Source: Pirellulales bacterium | GTDB lineage: Bacteria > Planctomycetota > Planctomycetia > Pirellulales > UBA1268 | Length of the DNA: 40,167 nt | Reading direction: 5' to 3' | Assembly: GCA_016779265.1 (NCBI GenBank) | Contig: JADHNY010000027.1 | Coordinates: 1-40,167 of the forward strand | In this document: piece by piece, positions 9,288 to 17,462 of the stretch | Layout: each line of letters opens with the position of its first letter | Position numbering within the stretch: the stretch's first letter is position 1 | The notes under the pieces: model-generated | Told to the model about the DNA's origin: nothing | What the model saw: only the letters and a program-made list of their open reading frames with translations | Database searches by the model: none | Made by a program: the position numbers and the translations under genes

Positions 9288-10314
9288 GCGGGTGACGCCG
9301 CGAGTAGGCCAGGAAGGCCTCTGGGATGCTGCGAGTGGAGAGAACTATCGGCAGGTCATTGAGTCGTACGCGGTCGTCGGCTGGCGGTTTGTGCAGGCGA
9401 TTCCTGCGGGGGGTGGGCTCGCCGACGAGGCGGCAGGGTTTGATCTCGTCTTCGAGCGAACGCAGCAGTATCCGCCGCTGGTGTTCACGCATATTCCGAA
9501 GACGGGCGGCACATCTGTCACCAAGATTCTTGCCACCTATCTGCAGGAGGTGGTGAAGGCTCCACCGGCAGCAGTGCTGCAGTATGGAGTGAAGGTGCCC
9601 TATTCGGATCTGCGGCCACTGCGGATGCTGCACCGTCAGGTGCGACTGGCCAGTGGACACTTTGGCTTCGATCACCTGCAACTGCTCTTGCGTGAAGATC
9701 CGTTCGTCCTGGTGACGGTGCGGGATCCATTTGAAAGGCTGCTGTCGATCCTCGACCACGAGTACCGAGTGGGCCGTGTTGTCAGCCCTGAGGAAACGGA
9801 ACAGCGAAAGGCTTACGCAGCCAACATGGTCCGACTGATCGAGGGACTCAAGCAGACCAGCTCACAAGAGGTGATGCGTGAGCTCCTCACCGAGCTCCGC
9901 GGCGTTTCGATTCCGACGGTTGACTATGTCACCTACGCAGGCAACTGCGTGGCGACCGCTCGGCTCGAGAACAGTGAGATCGATGCATTCGGGCAGAAGC
10001 TGGAAGGCACCGTCGGCGACCAGACGAGTCCACTTGGGCTCTCAGGCGTCCGCGAGAATACGAGCCCTTCACGGCTGTTTGCGACTGCGGATGCCGCATT
10101 CATGGCAACGTTGAGGGCAGCCTTTGAGGAGGTGTTTGCTGAAGAGTGCAGCTATGTGGCCGGCCTCCGCGCGAACGTGCCGAGCGTGTTTGAAGACGGG
10201 CTCTGGGAGCGGCTGCTCTCTGCGATCTGGCGACGGCCGCCTGGAATGGCGGCGGAAGCTGCCGCGGCTGCCTCAAACGAACTCGCCACGCGAGTGCCTG
10301 CGGATAGGGCGTAA
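9247..10314 (+). CDS. DUF4177-like domain fused to sulfotransferase
   Basis: A 355-aa two-domain protein. Residues about 33-72 (YRQVIESYAVVGWRFVQAI ... FDLVFER) have the pattern of the small DUF4177 fold: a strand, a helix with G-W, and an ending similar to lvfKR. Residues 82-90 (HIPKTGGTS) are the PAPS 5'-phosphosulfate loop, and VRDPFERLLS around 160 is the 3'-phosphate motif, so a sulfotransferase follows. It is a paralogue of 4209-5129, which lacks the N-terminal domain. ATG at 9271 (MSYLFKRV) is an alternative start. It belongs to the plus-strand run that starts at 5128. Sulfation of the glycan made by the adjacent glycosyltransferases is inferred from context. Confidence 0.82.
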   Translation: MTTSTATQMSYLFKRVTPRVGQEGLWDAASGENYRQVIESYAVVGWRFVQAIPAGGGLADEAAGFDLVFERTQQYPPLVFTHIPKTGGTSVTKILATYLQEVVKAPPAAVLQYGVKVPYSDLRPLRMLHRQVRLASGHFGFDHLQLLLREDPFVLVTVRDPFERLLSILDHEYRVGRVVSPEETEQRKAYAANMVRLIEGLKQTSSQEVMRELLTELRGVSIPTVDYVTYAGNCVATARLENSEIDAFGQKLEGTVGDQTSPLGLSGVRENTSPSRLFATADAAFMATLRAAFEEVFAEECSYVAGLRANVPSVFEDGLWERLLSAIWRRPPGMAAEAAAAASNELATRVPADRA

Positions 10315-10436
10315 CTCACCCATCGGTCCGAGGCGGCCACTGCTTGCCGACGAGTTCGCAGCACTTCCTCTGGCAAGCATTGCCTCTGATAAGCACTGCC
10401 GAGCCGCACGCGAGCCCTGCTTACGTCTGAGCTGGC

Positions 10437-12593
10437 TTAGAAGTTGGCAAAGAACAAGTCTCGGCTCTCGACCGTGGGAGCGATACTCTGGAAGCCCCAT
10501 TTCGTTGTGGTCATCAACGCTCCGTCGTTGATCTTGGCTACCCAGAGTCGACCGCGTGCAAGTTCTGATGAGGTGGCAACGCGGCCGATCAGGTCGTCTC
10601 TGCCATCGCCGTCGGCATCGCCGGCGATGATGGCCGTCCAGGTGACATTCGGATTCCAGTAGCCGATGTGGCTGTTGCTTCGCAGCCCATCGGTGCCGTC
10701 CGACATGAGTCCCCACCACTGTCCGATGTTGGTGCGGGCGATGATGTCGGTCTTGCCGTCACCATTGAAGTCCCCGACGTTGACGCTGTTCCAGGAAACC
10801 GCCGTCGACCAGCCGCCGATCAGCGTGTTCGTGAAGCCGAGAGAATCCGCGTTTGCGATCGCAGCCCACCATTGGCCTGCCGCGGTGCGGCCAGCGATGT
10901 CGGTCTTCCCATCACCGTTGAAGTCGCCAGAGACAATGTCACTCGTGAAGTTGAGCGTTGGTGACCAGAACCCCAGGTTCTTCGTTTCCCATCCGCCCCC
11001 TGCTTTGCTCACGAGGCCCACCCACTGTCCGGTGGTTGCCAGGCCAGCGATATCAGTCTTGCCGTCACCGTCGAAGTCGCCAGTCTCGATCGTGGTGAAC
11101 TGGAGGTTGGGTGACCAGGCGCCCATCCGAGAGTTGCTAAAGCCGATGGTATCGGTTCTGGCCATGCCAGCCCACCACACACCGGTGGACGAGATGCCTG
11201 CCACATCAGTGCGGCCGTCACCATCAAAGTCGCCACTGACATACTTGGTGATGTTGAGCGATGGCTTCCAGTAGATCATGAAATCTGGAGCTGCAGCGGT
11301 GCCATCCCCTTCATTGATAGAAGACCACCACTGGCCGATGTTGGTACGACCGGCGAGATCCATCAGGCCATCGCCGTTGAAGTCGCCTTCGAGTACCGCA
11401 TCCCATTCAATCGCAGTACTCCAGATGGCGAACGTCGACTGGGTGAACTCGCTGCCGTCACTCTTATTGAGCAGCCAGAGTCCGGTCGACGTGAAGCTCA
11501 TCACGGACTCTGGCGTGGGAGCTGTGGTGCCGCCAGTCACATTTACATTGAAGGTTAGCTGTGCGGAGGCCGTGGCGTCGGCAACGCTGGTGGCTGTCAC
11601 GGTGACCGTGGAAACGCCTGAGAACTGGCTAGGCGTGAGGACAAGATTGGTGCCCTCCATGGCAGCGGTGACGACATTGGGTGCGCTGCTCTGTACGGTG
11701 TAGGTGACTTCGGCGGCACGGTCGATCGAGGTGAACGTGAGAAAGTCATCTGGCCGCACAATGTTTTCGTTGTCAGCTGGTGCGTTCCAGAGCGGCAGCT
11801 CGTTGAGGGCAGCGTCGCCGTAGTAGTTGCTCGCGTCATACGTCTGAGCTTCGCCCATGGCGCCTACAGCATCCATGCCGTCGCCAAGCACGCGTCCGAA
11901 GGCAGTGAAGCCGCCGTTTTGGGCATCGAGGTTCGCGGAGTTGTCGCCCATGTTGAAGAACCACTGGCTTGTGGCACTGTCAGGGAGGCCACCGAGTTTG
12001 GCCATGGCGATGGTGCCACGGATGTTGGAGTTGCCGGGTTCATTGGCAACGGTGGGCCCTTCGCTGATTCGCGTTGGATTGCTACCGACCTGATCTGCAG
12101 GCAGTGTTGGCGCGTAGTAACCACCACCTTGGACCACAAAGTCCAGCACAGACCGATGGATCATCGAACCGTCGTAGCTACCGGCATCGACATACGAGAG
12201 AAAGTTGGCTGCGGTGAGCGGAGTGGTCCGCGTTCGCTCGGGGCCGGCTTTGTCAAAGAGTTCGATGTAGAACGTGTCGTTGCTGACAATGCTGTTGTTG
12301 GTGAACTGCACGACCGTTCCGGTGATCGTGGTCTCGTCAAAATGGTCAGCGAGGTCGATCTTGGTCGCCGCGTCACCGCTGTTGAGCGACTGGGCACCAA
12401 TCGGGGAGAGCACATCGACCGCCAACAGAGCCCGTGACTCAAGCCGCTCGACTGATCCACAGCCAGCCACGGTGTTCCTACCAGACACAGTGTTCTTTCG
12501 ACGGGCTCGCTGACGCCGGGCCTCGGCTACGGATGGACGTCGTGCACCACCACCGGACAGACCACGAGACAGCCTGGAGAAGGCAGAAAGCAT
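10437..12593 (-). CDS. Secreted cyclophilin-type PPIase with FG-GAP repeats and LEPR-XLL-like sorting motif
   Basis: A 718-aa exported protein. A basic N-terminal region is followed by VERLESRALLAVD (about 48-60), the planctomycete LEPR-XLL-type sorting signal. Residues about 92-250 are a divergent cyclophilin peptidyl-prolyl isomerase (TAANFLSYVDAGSYDGSMIHR, FVVQGGG, FGRVLGDG). A beta-sandwich linker follows, then six FG-GAP/VCBS-type repeats of about 55 residues, each with a DxNGDG or DxDGDG calcium loop followed by GQWW-like aromatics. The start has GAGG 7-8 nt upstream. It stands alone, convergent with the sulfotransferase and divergent from the next glycosyltransferase. Likely location is the cell surface or extracellular space; the isomerase substrate is unknown. 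Confidence 0.88.
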   Translation of the reverse strand: MLSAFSRLSRGLSGGGARRPSVAEARRQRARRKNTVSGRNTVAGCGSVERLESRALLAVDVLSPIGAQSLNSGDAATKIDLADHFDETTITGTVVQFTNNSIVSNDTFYIELFDKAGPERTRTTPLTAANFLSYVDAGSYDGSMIHRSVLDFVVQGGGYYAPTLPADQVGSNPTRISEGPTVANEPGNSNIRGTIAMAKLGGLPDSATSQWFFNMGDNSANLDAQNGGFTAFGRVLGDGMDAVGAMGEAQTYDASNYYGDAALNELPLWNAPADNENIVRPDDFLTFTSIDRAAEVTYTVQSSAPNVVTAAMEGTNLVLTPSQFSGVSTVTVTATSVADATASAQLTFNVNVTGGTTAPTPESVMSFTSTGLWLLNKSDGSEFTQSTFAIWSTAIEWDAVLEGDFNGDGLMDLAGRTNIGQWWSSINEGDGTAAAPDFMIYWKPSLNITKYVSGDFDGDGRTDVAGISSTGVWWAGMARTDTIGFSNSRMGAWSPNLQFTTIETGDFDGDGKTDIAGLATTGQWVGLVSKAGGGWETKNLGFWSPTLNFTSDIVSGDFNGDGKTDIAGRTAAGQWWAAIANADSLGFTNTLIGGWSTAVSWNSVNVGDFNGDGKTDIIARTNIGQWWGLMSDGTDGLRSNSHIGYWNPNVTWTAIIAGDADGDGRDDLIGRVATSSELARGRLWVAKINDGALMTTTKWGFQSIAPTVESRDLFFANF

Positions 12594-12780
12594 TGAAAAC
12601 CTCGTACAGGAATGCGTCGGCAGGTAGCGCCGTCACGGCGTATCCGCAGGAATAAGGTATGGTCTGCTACGATCAACCGCACATGAGAATACACGCCCCT
12701 TCGGGCAGTATTTTCTTTCCTACGGTTGCCGTCAACGAATTGTTCTCGGCTGAAACTGGGATTGAGAGGAGTGGGCCACC

Positions 12781-14157
12781 GTGAAGGTCGGTGTTTGGTG
12801 TGCCTACGGAAAGACCCTCTCGGTCAGTGATGGAATAGGCGTTTTTGCCCATAGTTTGGCGAAATACCTGGCTCGCTCGCCCCGTGTCAACGGGGTTGTG
12901 ATGGCAATTCATGCGGGTGACGAGTCGCAGATGGAGGCGACCGTAGCAGCCGGCGGCGGATGCATACGGACAGTTTCGCTGAAAAGACTGCCCCCGGCGT
13001 CTCGCTGGCGGCGGAAAACGCTTCGCTGGAGGCATCGCTCCCAGAGTCGTCGCTATGAGAGCCTGGGAAGGTCGGGCGGAATGGGCGGTGTTGCTCGGTC
13101 CGAGCGGCTGAGAGCCCGTCTGGCAGCCACTGAGCTGGCGACGGATCGGTTACTGGCGAAACAGGCGGCGAGTGACCCGGGTGTCTTTGCGTCCCCCGCT
13201 GAAGGCGGCTGTGACATCTGGGTGCTGCCACATGTGTCGGTGGAGCGGAGCTTCAACGCGGCCACCGTCGTGCTGATCCATGACATGGTGCCACTTCGAG
13301 AGCCAGGCCTGCTCAAACCCCATGACGTCGCCTCATTTCGGCGGCGATCCCAGGTGGTGGCTGAGCGATCGACGCTGATTGGATGCATGTCGGAAGTGAT
13401 TCGCGATGGGGACATCGTGGGCCTGTTGGGCTGCCCCGCGGAGAAGGTTCGAATCGTTGGGGCCGCGGTTCCAGATGACATCGGATTCCCGGACCTGCCA
13501 GTGCCCACGACATGTCGCCAGCAACCCGACCTGCCGGCAGGAGTGGCCGCTCCCTATCTGCTCTACCCGGCAGCGTTTCGTGGTTACAAGAATCACGAAC
13601 TGCTCATTGAGGCCTTGTCCATTCTCGATCAACTCGGCGTGCCACCCTTGCAGCTGGTCTTTACGGGCGACACGCCACTCCCGAGCCACCTCCATGAACG
13701 GGCTGAGGCAGCAGGCCTCAGTCAGCGGGTTCTCGCGATCGGCCGCGTCGATCGTGACATGCTCGAGAGGCTCTACCGAGCCGCTGCAGCGACGGTTGTG
13801 CCTTCTCGTCATGAACAGGGATCATTTCCTGTGTTGGAGGCACTCGCCTGCGGCTGTCCGGTTGCGGTGTCCGACATTCCCAGCCTGCGGGAAGCGTTTG
13901 GTCCTCTCAACGACACGATCCCCTTCTTCGACCCAGGGTCTGCGAAGGCATGTGCAGAGGCTGTCGCGAGCCTTGTGAACAACGCGGAGGCCGTGCGACT
14001 CAGCCAGGCAGAGGGTTTTCAACGACTTCGCGGCCGTACCTGGCAGCAGGCAACCGATGAATGGATTGACGTGTTTGACGAGGCCATCGCGATGCATGCC
14101 GCCCTCCATAGCCGCACGTCACAGCCTGAGAAAGCAGTTCCCACGACCCCGGGATGA
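12781..14157 (+). CDS. GT4-family glycosyltransferase
   Basis: A 458-aa GT-B glycosyltransferase. The N-terminal acceptor domain begins MKVGVWCAYGKTLSVSDGIG. The donor domain contains AAFRGYKNHELLIEAL, the RHEQGSFPVLEALACGCPV stretch with its two glutamates seven residues apart, and a C-terminal helix. GTG is the start codon, preceded by GAGAGGAG. Residues about 75-115 are an Arg/Ser-rich, probably disordered insert. It lies after the sulfotransferase cluster but is separated from it by the opposite-strand cyclophilin gene, and it continues into the small-protein/TatD pair with an overlapping frame. It is probably part of the same surface-glycan programme. Confidence 0.87.
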   Translation: MKVGVWCAYGKTLSVSDGIGVFAHSLAKYLARSPRVNGVVMAIHAGDESQMEATVAAGGGCIRTVSLKRLPPASRWRRKTLRWRHRSQSRRYESLGRSGGMGGVARSERLRARLAATELATDRLLAKQAASDPGVFASPAEGGCDIWVLPHVSVERSFNAATVVLIHDMVPLREPGLLKPHDVASFRRRSQVVAERSTLIGCMSEVIRDGDIVGLLGCPAEKVRIVGAAVPDDIGFPDLPVPTTCRQQPDLPAGVAAPYLLYPAAFRGYKNHELLIEALSILDQLGVPPLQLVFTGDTPLPSHLHERAEAAGLSQRVLAIGRVDRDMLERLYRAAAATVVPSRHEQGSFPVLEALACGCPVAVSDIPSLREAFGPLNDTIPFFDPGSAKACAEAVASLVNNAEAVRLSQAEGFQRLRGRTWQQATDEWIDVFDEAIAMHAALHSRTSQPEKAVPTTPG

Positions 14158-14210
14158 GCCAGCCAAGAGTCCGTGGCATAATTGGGTGTCTTTTAGGAGT
14201 GTGCAGAACT

Positions 14211-14534
14211 ATGCCGAGTCCCAGCTGTCCTCTCGATGCCCGCAAGGCCGTCGACCTCTACTTCATGGAGCACCGCGCCAAGCTGCTCGATATTGCGGCG
14301 TTTCTTGACCGCCTCGATCGGGCTGCTGCAGGTGCCACAGATGATGTTCGCCTGCGGGCGATGCGGCAGGCGATCCCGCTTTTGATCGATGGTGAGGGAG
14401 ACCGTGCCCGGCGGATTCTTGAACTCTTCAGCGATCACTCCGCAGAGCCGATTCCTGAGGCCCACACGCAGGCGGCAATTGGTGTTGATCCGCAGGGCGG
14501 CTACGAGGCCGCCGCCACTCCCCAAACAACGTGA
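14211..14534 (+). CDS. Small helical protein coupled to TatD-family hydrolase
   Basis: A 107-aa, predicted all-helical protein ([20 protein letters not shown] ... [12 protein letters not shown]) with no signal peptide. Its pattern of one helix for each of [20 protein letters not shown] and [12 protein letters not shown] suggests a compact helical bundle. I do not recognise a named family, though I believe similar small proteins precede TatD-type genes in other bacteria. The start at 14211 was chosen because an AGGAG lies 11 nt upstream; an ATG at 14154 would overlap the previous gene. The stop overlaps the GTG start of the hydrolase by 4 nt, so the two are translationally coupled and likely act together. 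Confidence 0.7.
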   Translation: MPSPSCPLDARKAVDLYFMEHRAKLLDIAAFLDRLDRAAAGATDDVRLRAMRQAIPLLIDGEGDRARRILELFSDHSAEPIPEAHTQAAIGVDPQGGYEAAATPQTT

Positions 14535-15370
14535 GCATCATGGCCTACATCGATCCCCATATTCATATGGTCAGCCGCACCACCGACGACTATCGCCGCA
14601 TGGCGGAGGCCGGCTGCGTCGCGATCACCGAGCCGGCATTCTGGGCCGGCTTTGACCGTTCAAGTCCGGCCGCTTTTGCGGACTACTTCCGTCAGCTGAC
14701 ACAGGTTGAGCCGCGACGGGCTGCGACCTACGGCATCGATCATTACTGCTGGCTCTGCATCAATCCCAAAGAAGCCGAAGACCCCGGCTTCGCCCGTGAG
14801 GTGATCTCGCTCGTGCCTGAGTTTCTCAAGGCCGACAACGTCCTGGGGATCGGGGAGATCGGGCTCAATAAGAACTCCAGGAATGAGATGATCATCCTCG
14901 AGGAGCAGATTGAGCTGGCCAGGCAGCATGGCCAGATGATTCTGGTGCACACGCCACACCTCGAAGACAAGCTCAAGGGTACCCGCCTGACGATGGATGC
15001 CCTGGCCAATGCCGGCATCGAGCCGGGACGTGTGCTGATCGATCATGTCGAGGAACACACGGTTGCCGAAGTGCTCGACCGAGGCTTCTGGGCGGGGATG
15101 ACACTCTATCCCGACAGCAAGTGCACTCCCCAGCGAGCCGTCGACATCATTGAGTGCTATGGCAATGAGCGGATCTGGATCAACTCCGCCGGCGACTGGG
15201 GGCCGAGTGATCCGCTGAGTGTGCCCAAATGCCACTCTGAAATGCGAAGACGCGGCCACGCTCCTTCATTGGCAGAGAAGATCAGCCTGCACAACCCCGT
15301 GGCTTTTCTCAGCCAGAGTCCGGCGTTTACGCCGCCTTGCGGGGTTGGGCTGCCGGCTGCGTCGGCGTGA
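14531..15370 (+). CDS. TatD-family metal-dependent hydrolase (Ebo-cluster type)
   Basis: A 279-aa TIM-barrel amidohydrolase of the TatD group. Metal-ligand stretches are visible: DPHIHM near the N-terminus, GIGEIGL (Glu), HTPH, DHVEEH and the late SAGDWG (Asp). The opening, [19 protein letters not shown], is the form seen in TatD-like hydrolases of the ebo (eustigmatophyte/bacterial operon) clusters, which are linked to export of a cryptic metabolite. No other ebo genes (UbiA-like prenyltransferase, dehydroquinate-synthase-like) are present here. The initiator is GTG at 14531; an ATG at 14540 is possible. Its 3' end overlaps the convergent aminotransferase gene by 44 nt. Substrate unknown. 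Confidence 0.8.
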   Translation: MSIMAYIDPHIHMVSRTTDDYRRMAEAGCVAITEPAFWAGFDRSSPAAFADYFRQLTQVEPRRAATYGIDHYCWLCINPKEAEDPGFAREVISLVPEFLKADNVLGIGEIGLNKNSRNEMIILEEQIELARQHGQMILVHTPHLEDKLKGTRLTMDALANAGIEPGRVLIDHVEEHTVAEVLDRGFWAGMTLYPDSKCTPQRAVDIIECYGNERIWINSAGDWGPSDPLSVPKCHSEMRRRGHAPSLAEKISLHNPVAFLSQSPAFTPPCGVGLPAASA

Positions 15371-16529
15371 GCCGATGCACCTGGGCCGCAACACGCTTGC
15401 TGAGGTGTCCCTGGCCAATCTCACGAACACTGCTGCAGATCCTTAGCACTTCAGCATCACTGAGCTGTGGATAGGTCGGCAGCATGATGCCGAGTGCACC
15501 AAGCCGGTCGGTGACCGGCAGCACAGTCCGACGCTTCTTGGCGGATTGCCGGTAAGGAGGTAGTCGATGGATGGGAATGAACATCGGGCGGGAGTCAATA
15601 CCCCGCTCAGCAAGCTCGCTGGCAAGATCATCCCGCCGACAGCCGAACTTTGCCGGATCGATCAGACAGGAGAACATCCACGGGGCGGTCTCAGCCCACG
15701 GGGCATCCTGACGGATGGCAACACCGGGCACGTCTGCGAGTTCTTCCGCGTAAAGCCGCAGGATGGCATTCCGGCGATCGATGATCGATTCACGGCGGTC
15801 CATCTGACCGCAGAGAATCGCTGCAGCCACATTGGTCAGCCGGTAGTTAAAGCCGACGATCGGAAAGTGGTACCGCTTCTCGGGGTCCATTCCTTGGCCG
15901 CGTAACAGGGCCATGCGATGCCTCAGCGACTCATCGTTGCAGGTCACGGCACCACCTTCACCGGCAGTGAGAATCTTGTTGCCAAAAAAGGAAAACGTGC
16001 CGGCCGTTCCCAGGCTGCCGCAGAGCCGACCTTTGTAGCGAGCGAAGGTGGCTTCGGCAGCGTCTTCGACGACCCACAGACCATGCGTGACCGCGAGCTG
16101 CATGATCGGATCCATATCGGCCGGATGGCCGAGCAGGTGGACCGGAATAATGCCTTTTGTCTTGGGAGTGATCGCCGCTTCGATCGCAGTCGGATCGAGA
16201 CACCAGGTGGCAGGATCGATATCCACGAAGACTGGCTCCGCCCCGCAGTAGCGGACGGCGTTCGCTGTGGCGATGTAGGTCATCGAAGGCACGATGACCT
16301 CATCCCCTTGGCCGAGCCCCAAGGCTGCGAGCGCCAGGTGCAGGGCCGTCGTTCCGCTGGTCGTGCCGAGAGCGAAGTTCGTTCCCGATGCCTCCGCAAA
16401 CTCGCTTTCAAAGCGGTCGAGAAACGCGCCGGTGGAGGAGATCCAGGTGCTGGCGACGGCCTCAGTGGCATACCGCGTCTCAAGGTCTGAGAGATCAGGC
16501 ATCGAGACCGGAATAAACGAGGGTTTCAT
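15327..16529 (-). CDS. DegT/DnrJ/EryC1/StrS aminotransferase (perosamine synthase-like)
   Basis: A 400-aa PLP-dependent sugar aminotransferase acting on a nucleotide-linked keto-sugar. The Schiff-base lysine is in [13 protein letters not shown] (Lys185), the PLP-nitrogen Asp in VVEDAAEA (Asp156), and [12 protein letters not shown] binds the PLP phosphate. The motif set is closest to perosamine synthase-like enzymes, but a substrate cannot be assigned. The start at 16529 (MKPSFIPVS) fits the family; the frame upstream to 16631 overlaps the acetyltransferase and looks non-coding. The GNAT gene ends 20 nt upstream on the same strand, consistent with amination followed by N-acylation of the same sugar. 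The C-terminal tail is Pro/Ala-rich and its gene overlaps the TatD gene. Confidence 0.9.
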   Translation of the reverse strand: MKPSFIPVSMPDLSDLETRYATEAVASTWISSTGAFLDRFESEFAEASGTNFALGTTSGTTALHLALAALGLGQGDEVIVPSMTYIATANAVRYCGAEPVFVDIDPATWCLDPTAIEAAITPKTKGIIPVHLLGHPADMDPIMQLAVTHGLWVVEDAAEATFARYKGRLCGSLGTAGTFSFFGNKILTAGEGGAVTCNDESLRHRMALLRGQGMDPEKRYHFPIVGFNYRLTNVAAAILCGQMDRRESIIDRRNAILRLYAEELADVPGVAIRQDAPWAETAPWMFSCLIDPAKFGCRRDDLASELAERGIDSRPMFIPIHRLPPYRQSAKKRRTVLPVTDRLGALGIMLPTYPQLSDAEVLRICSSVREIGQGHLSKRVAAQVHRLTPTQPAAQPRKAA

Positions 16530-16549
16530 GCGGACGATTCCAGCGGTGT

Positions 16550-17113
16550 TTAGGCAGCGTGTGGACGGGTCGACCAGGAGTTCTCGACAGGAAGCCGAGC
16601 GCGGGTTGCCAGGTGGGCGATTCCCAACCATTCGGCTTCGCCGTGTGGTGTGAACGTGTAGCCGAGTGACTCATACAAGCCGACAGCGGCCTGGTTGTGT
16701 CGGTAGACCTTCAGCCTCACCTGTTCTGCACCACGTCCAATCGCGACGCGATGGAGGTGCTGCATGAACTGTCGGGCGATCCCGCGGCCGCGATGCTCTG
16801 GATGCACGGCGATCCCGAGGCTCGGCACCTCAAATCCTTCAGACCAGCCACGCAGCATGCCGTAGGCAACGACGCTGCCTGCCGTCTGATCAACCACGGC
16901 GTGGTACTCATCACGGTTGGCCAGCACGGTGTGGTGACAGCTGTGCTGCTCGGTCAGTGAGACGGCAGTTTCAGCAGTCAGCGGATGGGGATGGAACAGC
17001 CGGTAGTCGTGGTGTTCGCACAGCGCGGCAAACAACGCCGCCAGGCCGGCAGTGTCTGCGGAGGTGATCCGCCGGCACTGCAAGGCTCCGTCGTGGCTCG
17101 TGGTCACAAGCAT
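16550..17113 (-). CDS. GNAT-family N-acetyltransferase
   Basis: A 187-aa GCN5-related acetyltransferase using acetyl-CoA. Motif A is clear: SLGIAVHPEHRGRGIARQFM, with RGRGIA as the pyrophosphate-binding loop, and YRHNQAAVGLYESLGY is the typical motif B region. The start at 17113 (MLVTTSHDG) was chosen because the upstream frame is Arg/Pro-rich and crosses a terminator. It is followed 20 nt later by the DegT aminotransferase, so it probably acylates the amino sugar made by that enzyme. The active-site details do not exclude a protein or small-molecule acceptor. Confidence 0.85.
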   Translation of the reverse strand: MLVTTSHDGALQCRRITSADTAGLAALFAALCEHHDYRLFHPHPLTAETAVSLTEQHSCHHTVLANRDEYHAVVDQTAGSVVAYGMLRGWSEGFEVPSLGIAVHPEHRGRGIARQFMQHLHRVAIGRGAEQVRLKVYRHNQAAVGLYESLGYTFTPHGEAEWLGIAHLATRARLPVENSWSTRPHAA

Positions 17114-17230
17114 GGCTCTGGAAGCCGTGGGGCACACGGCTTGCTGAGAAGATGGACGCTTCCAGGAAGGCTGGGGACTGTAGCGGCCTTGCCTGGGGCG
17201 TCGCCAGAGCGGTTTTAGCCGTAGTTCAGA

Positions 17231-17266
17231 CAAAAAAACCGAGCCCGTCCACTCTTGCGAGGGGCT
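17231..17266 (-). terminator. Rho-independent terminator of the feo operon
   Basis: On the minus strand AGCCC (17266-17262) pairs with GGGCT (17246-17242), enclosing a small CTC-GCAA-GAG hairpin, and a run of seven T follows (17238-17232). It overlaps the stop codon of the 58-aa gene and separates the feo operon from the GNAT gene downstream. Confidence 0.7.
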
Positions 17267-17441
17267 ACTTCTTCTTCGTCAGCTGATCCAGCGACACAAA
17301 GCCGTCGGCCCCAGCAGGGACGTCGGACTGGATCCCGGCACAGGGGGGCGCCCAGAGCCGCTTCCAGAGCGAACGGCTCAGCCACACTGCCGCCGCTGTC
17401 ACCACCGTAAGGGCGATCAGGTTTTGAACGGTGGTGTTCAT
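17265..17441 (-). CDS. 58-aa single-span membrane protein in the feo operon
   Basis: A short frame starting with ATG at 17441, 21 nt after feoB. The product has an N-terminal hydrophobic helix (NLIALTVVTAAAVWL, about 7-21), a basic stretch RSLWKRLW, one cysteine in APPCAG, and a Lys-rich end (TKKK). Position, size and helix-basic-Cys layout recall the FeoB-associated Cys-rich membrane proteins, but only one cysteine is present, so membership is not established. There is no strong Shine-Dalgarno; translation may be coupled to feoB. A terminator overlaps its stop, which places it as the last gene of the operon. The proposed role in iron(II) transport is inferred from context. Confidence 0.6.
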   Translation of the reverse strand: MNTTVQNLIALTVVTAAAVWLSRSLWKRLWAPPCAGIQSDVPAGADGFVSLDQLTKKK

Positions 17442-17462
17442 AGAACGATCAACGCGGGTGCG

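Noticed and set aside
11919..12437. A plus-strand frame antisense to the cyclophilin gene
   Set aside because: The minus-strand protein has coherent cyclophilin motifs; the opposite frame does not.
12690..12712. Possible terminator before the 12781 glycosyltransferase
   Set aside because: The stem is only 4 bp (GCCC/GGGC) and the T-run is interrupted.
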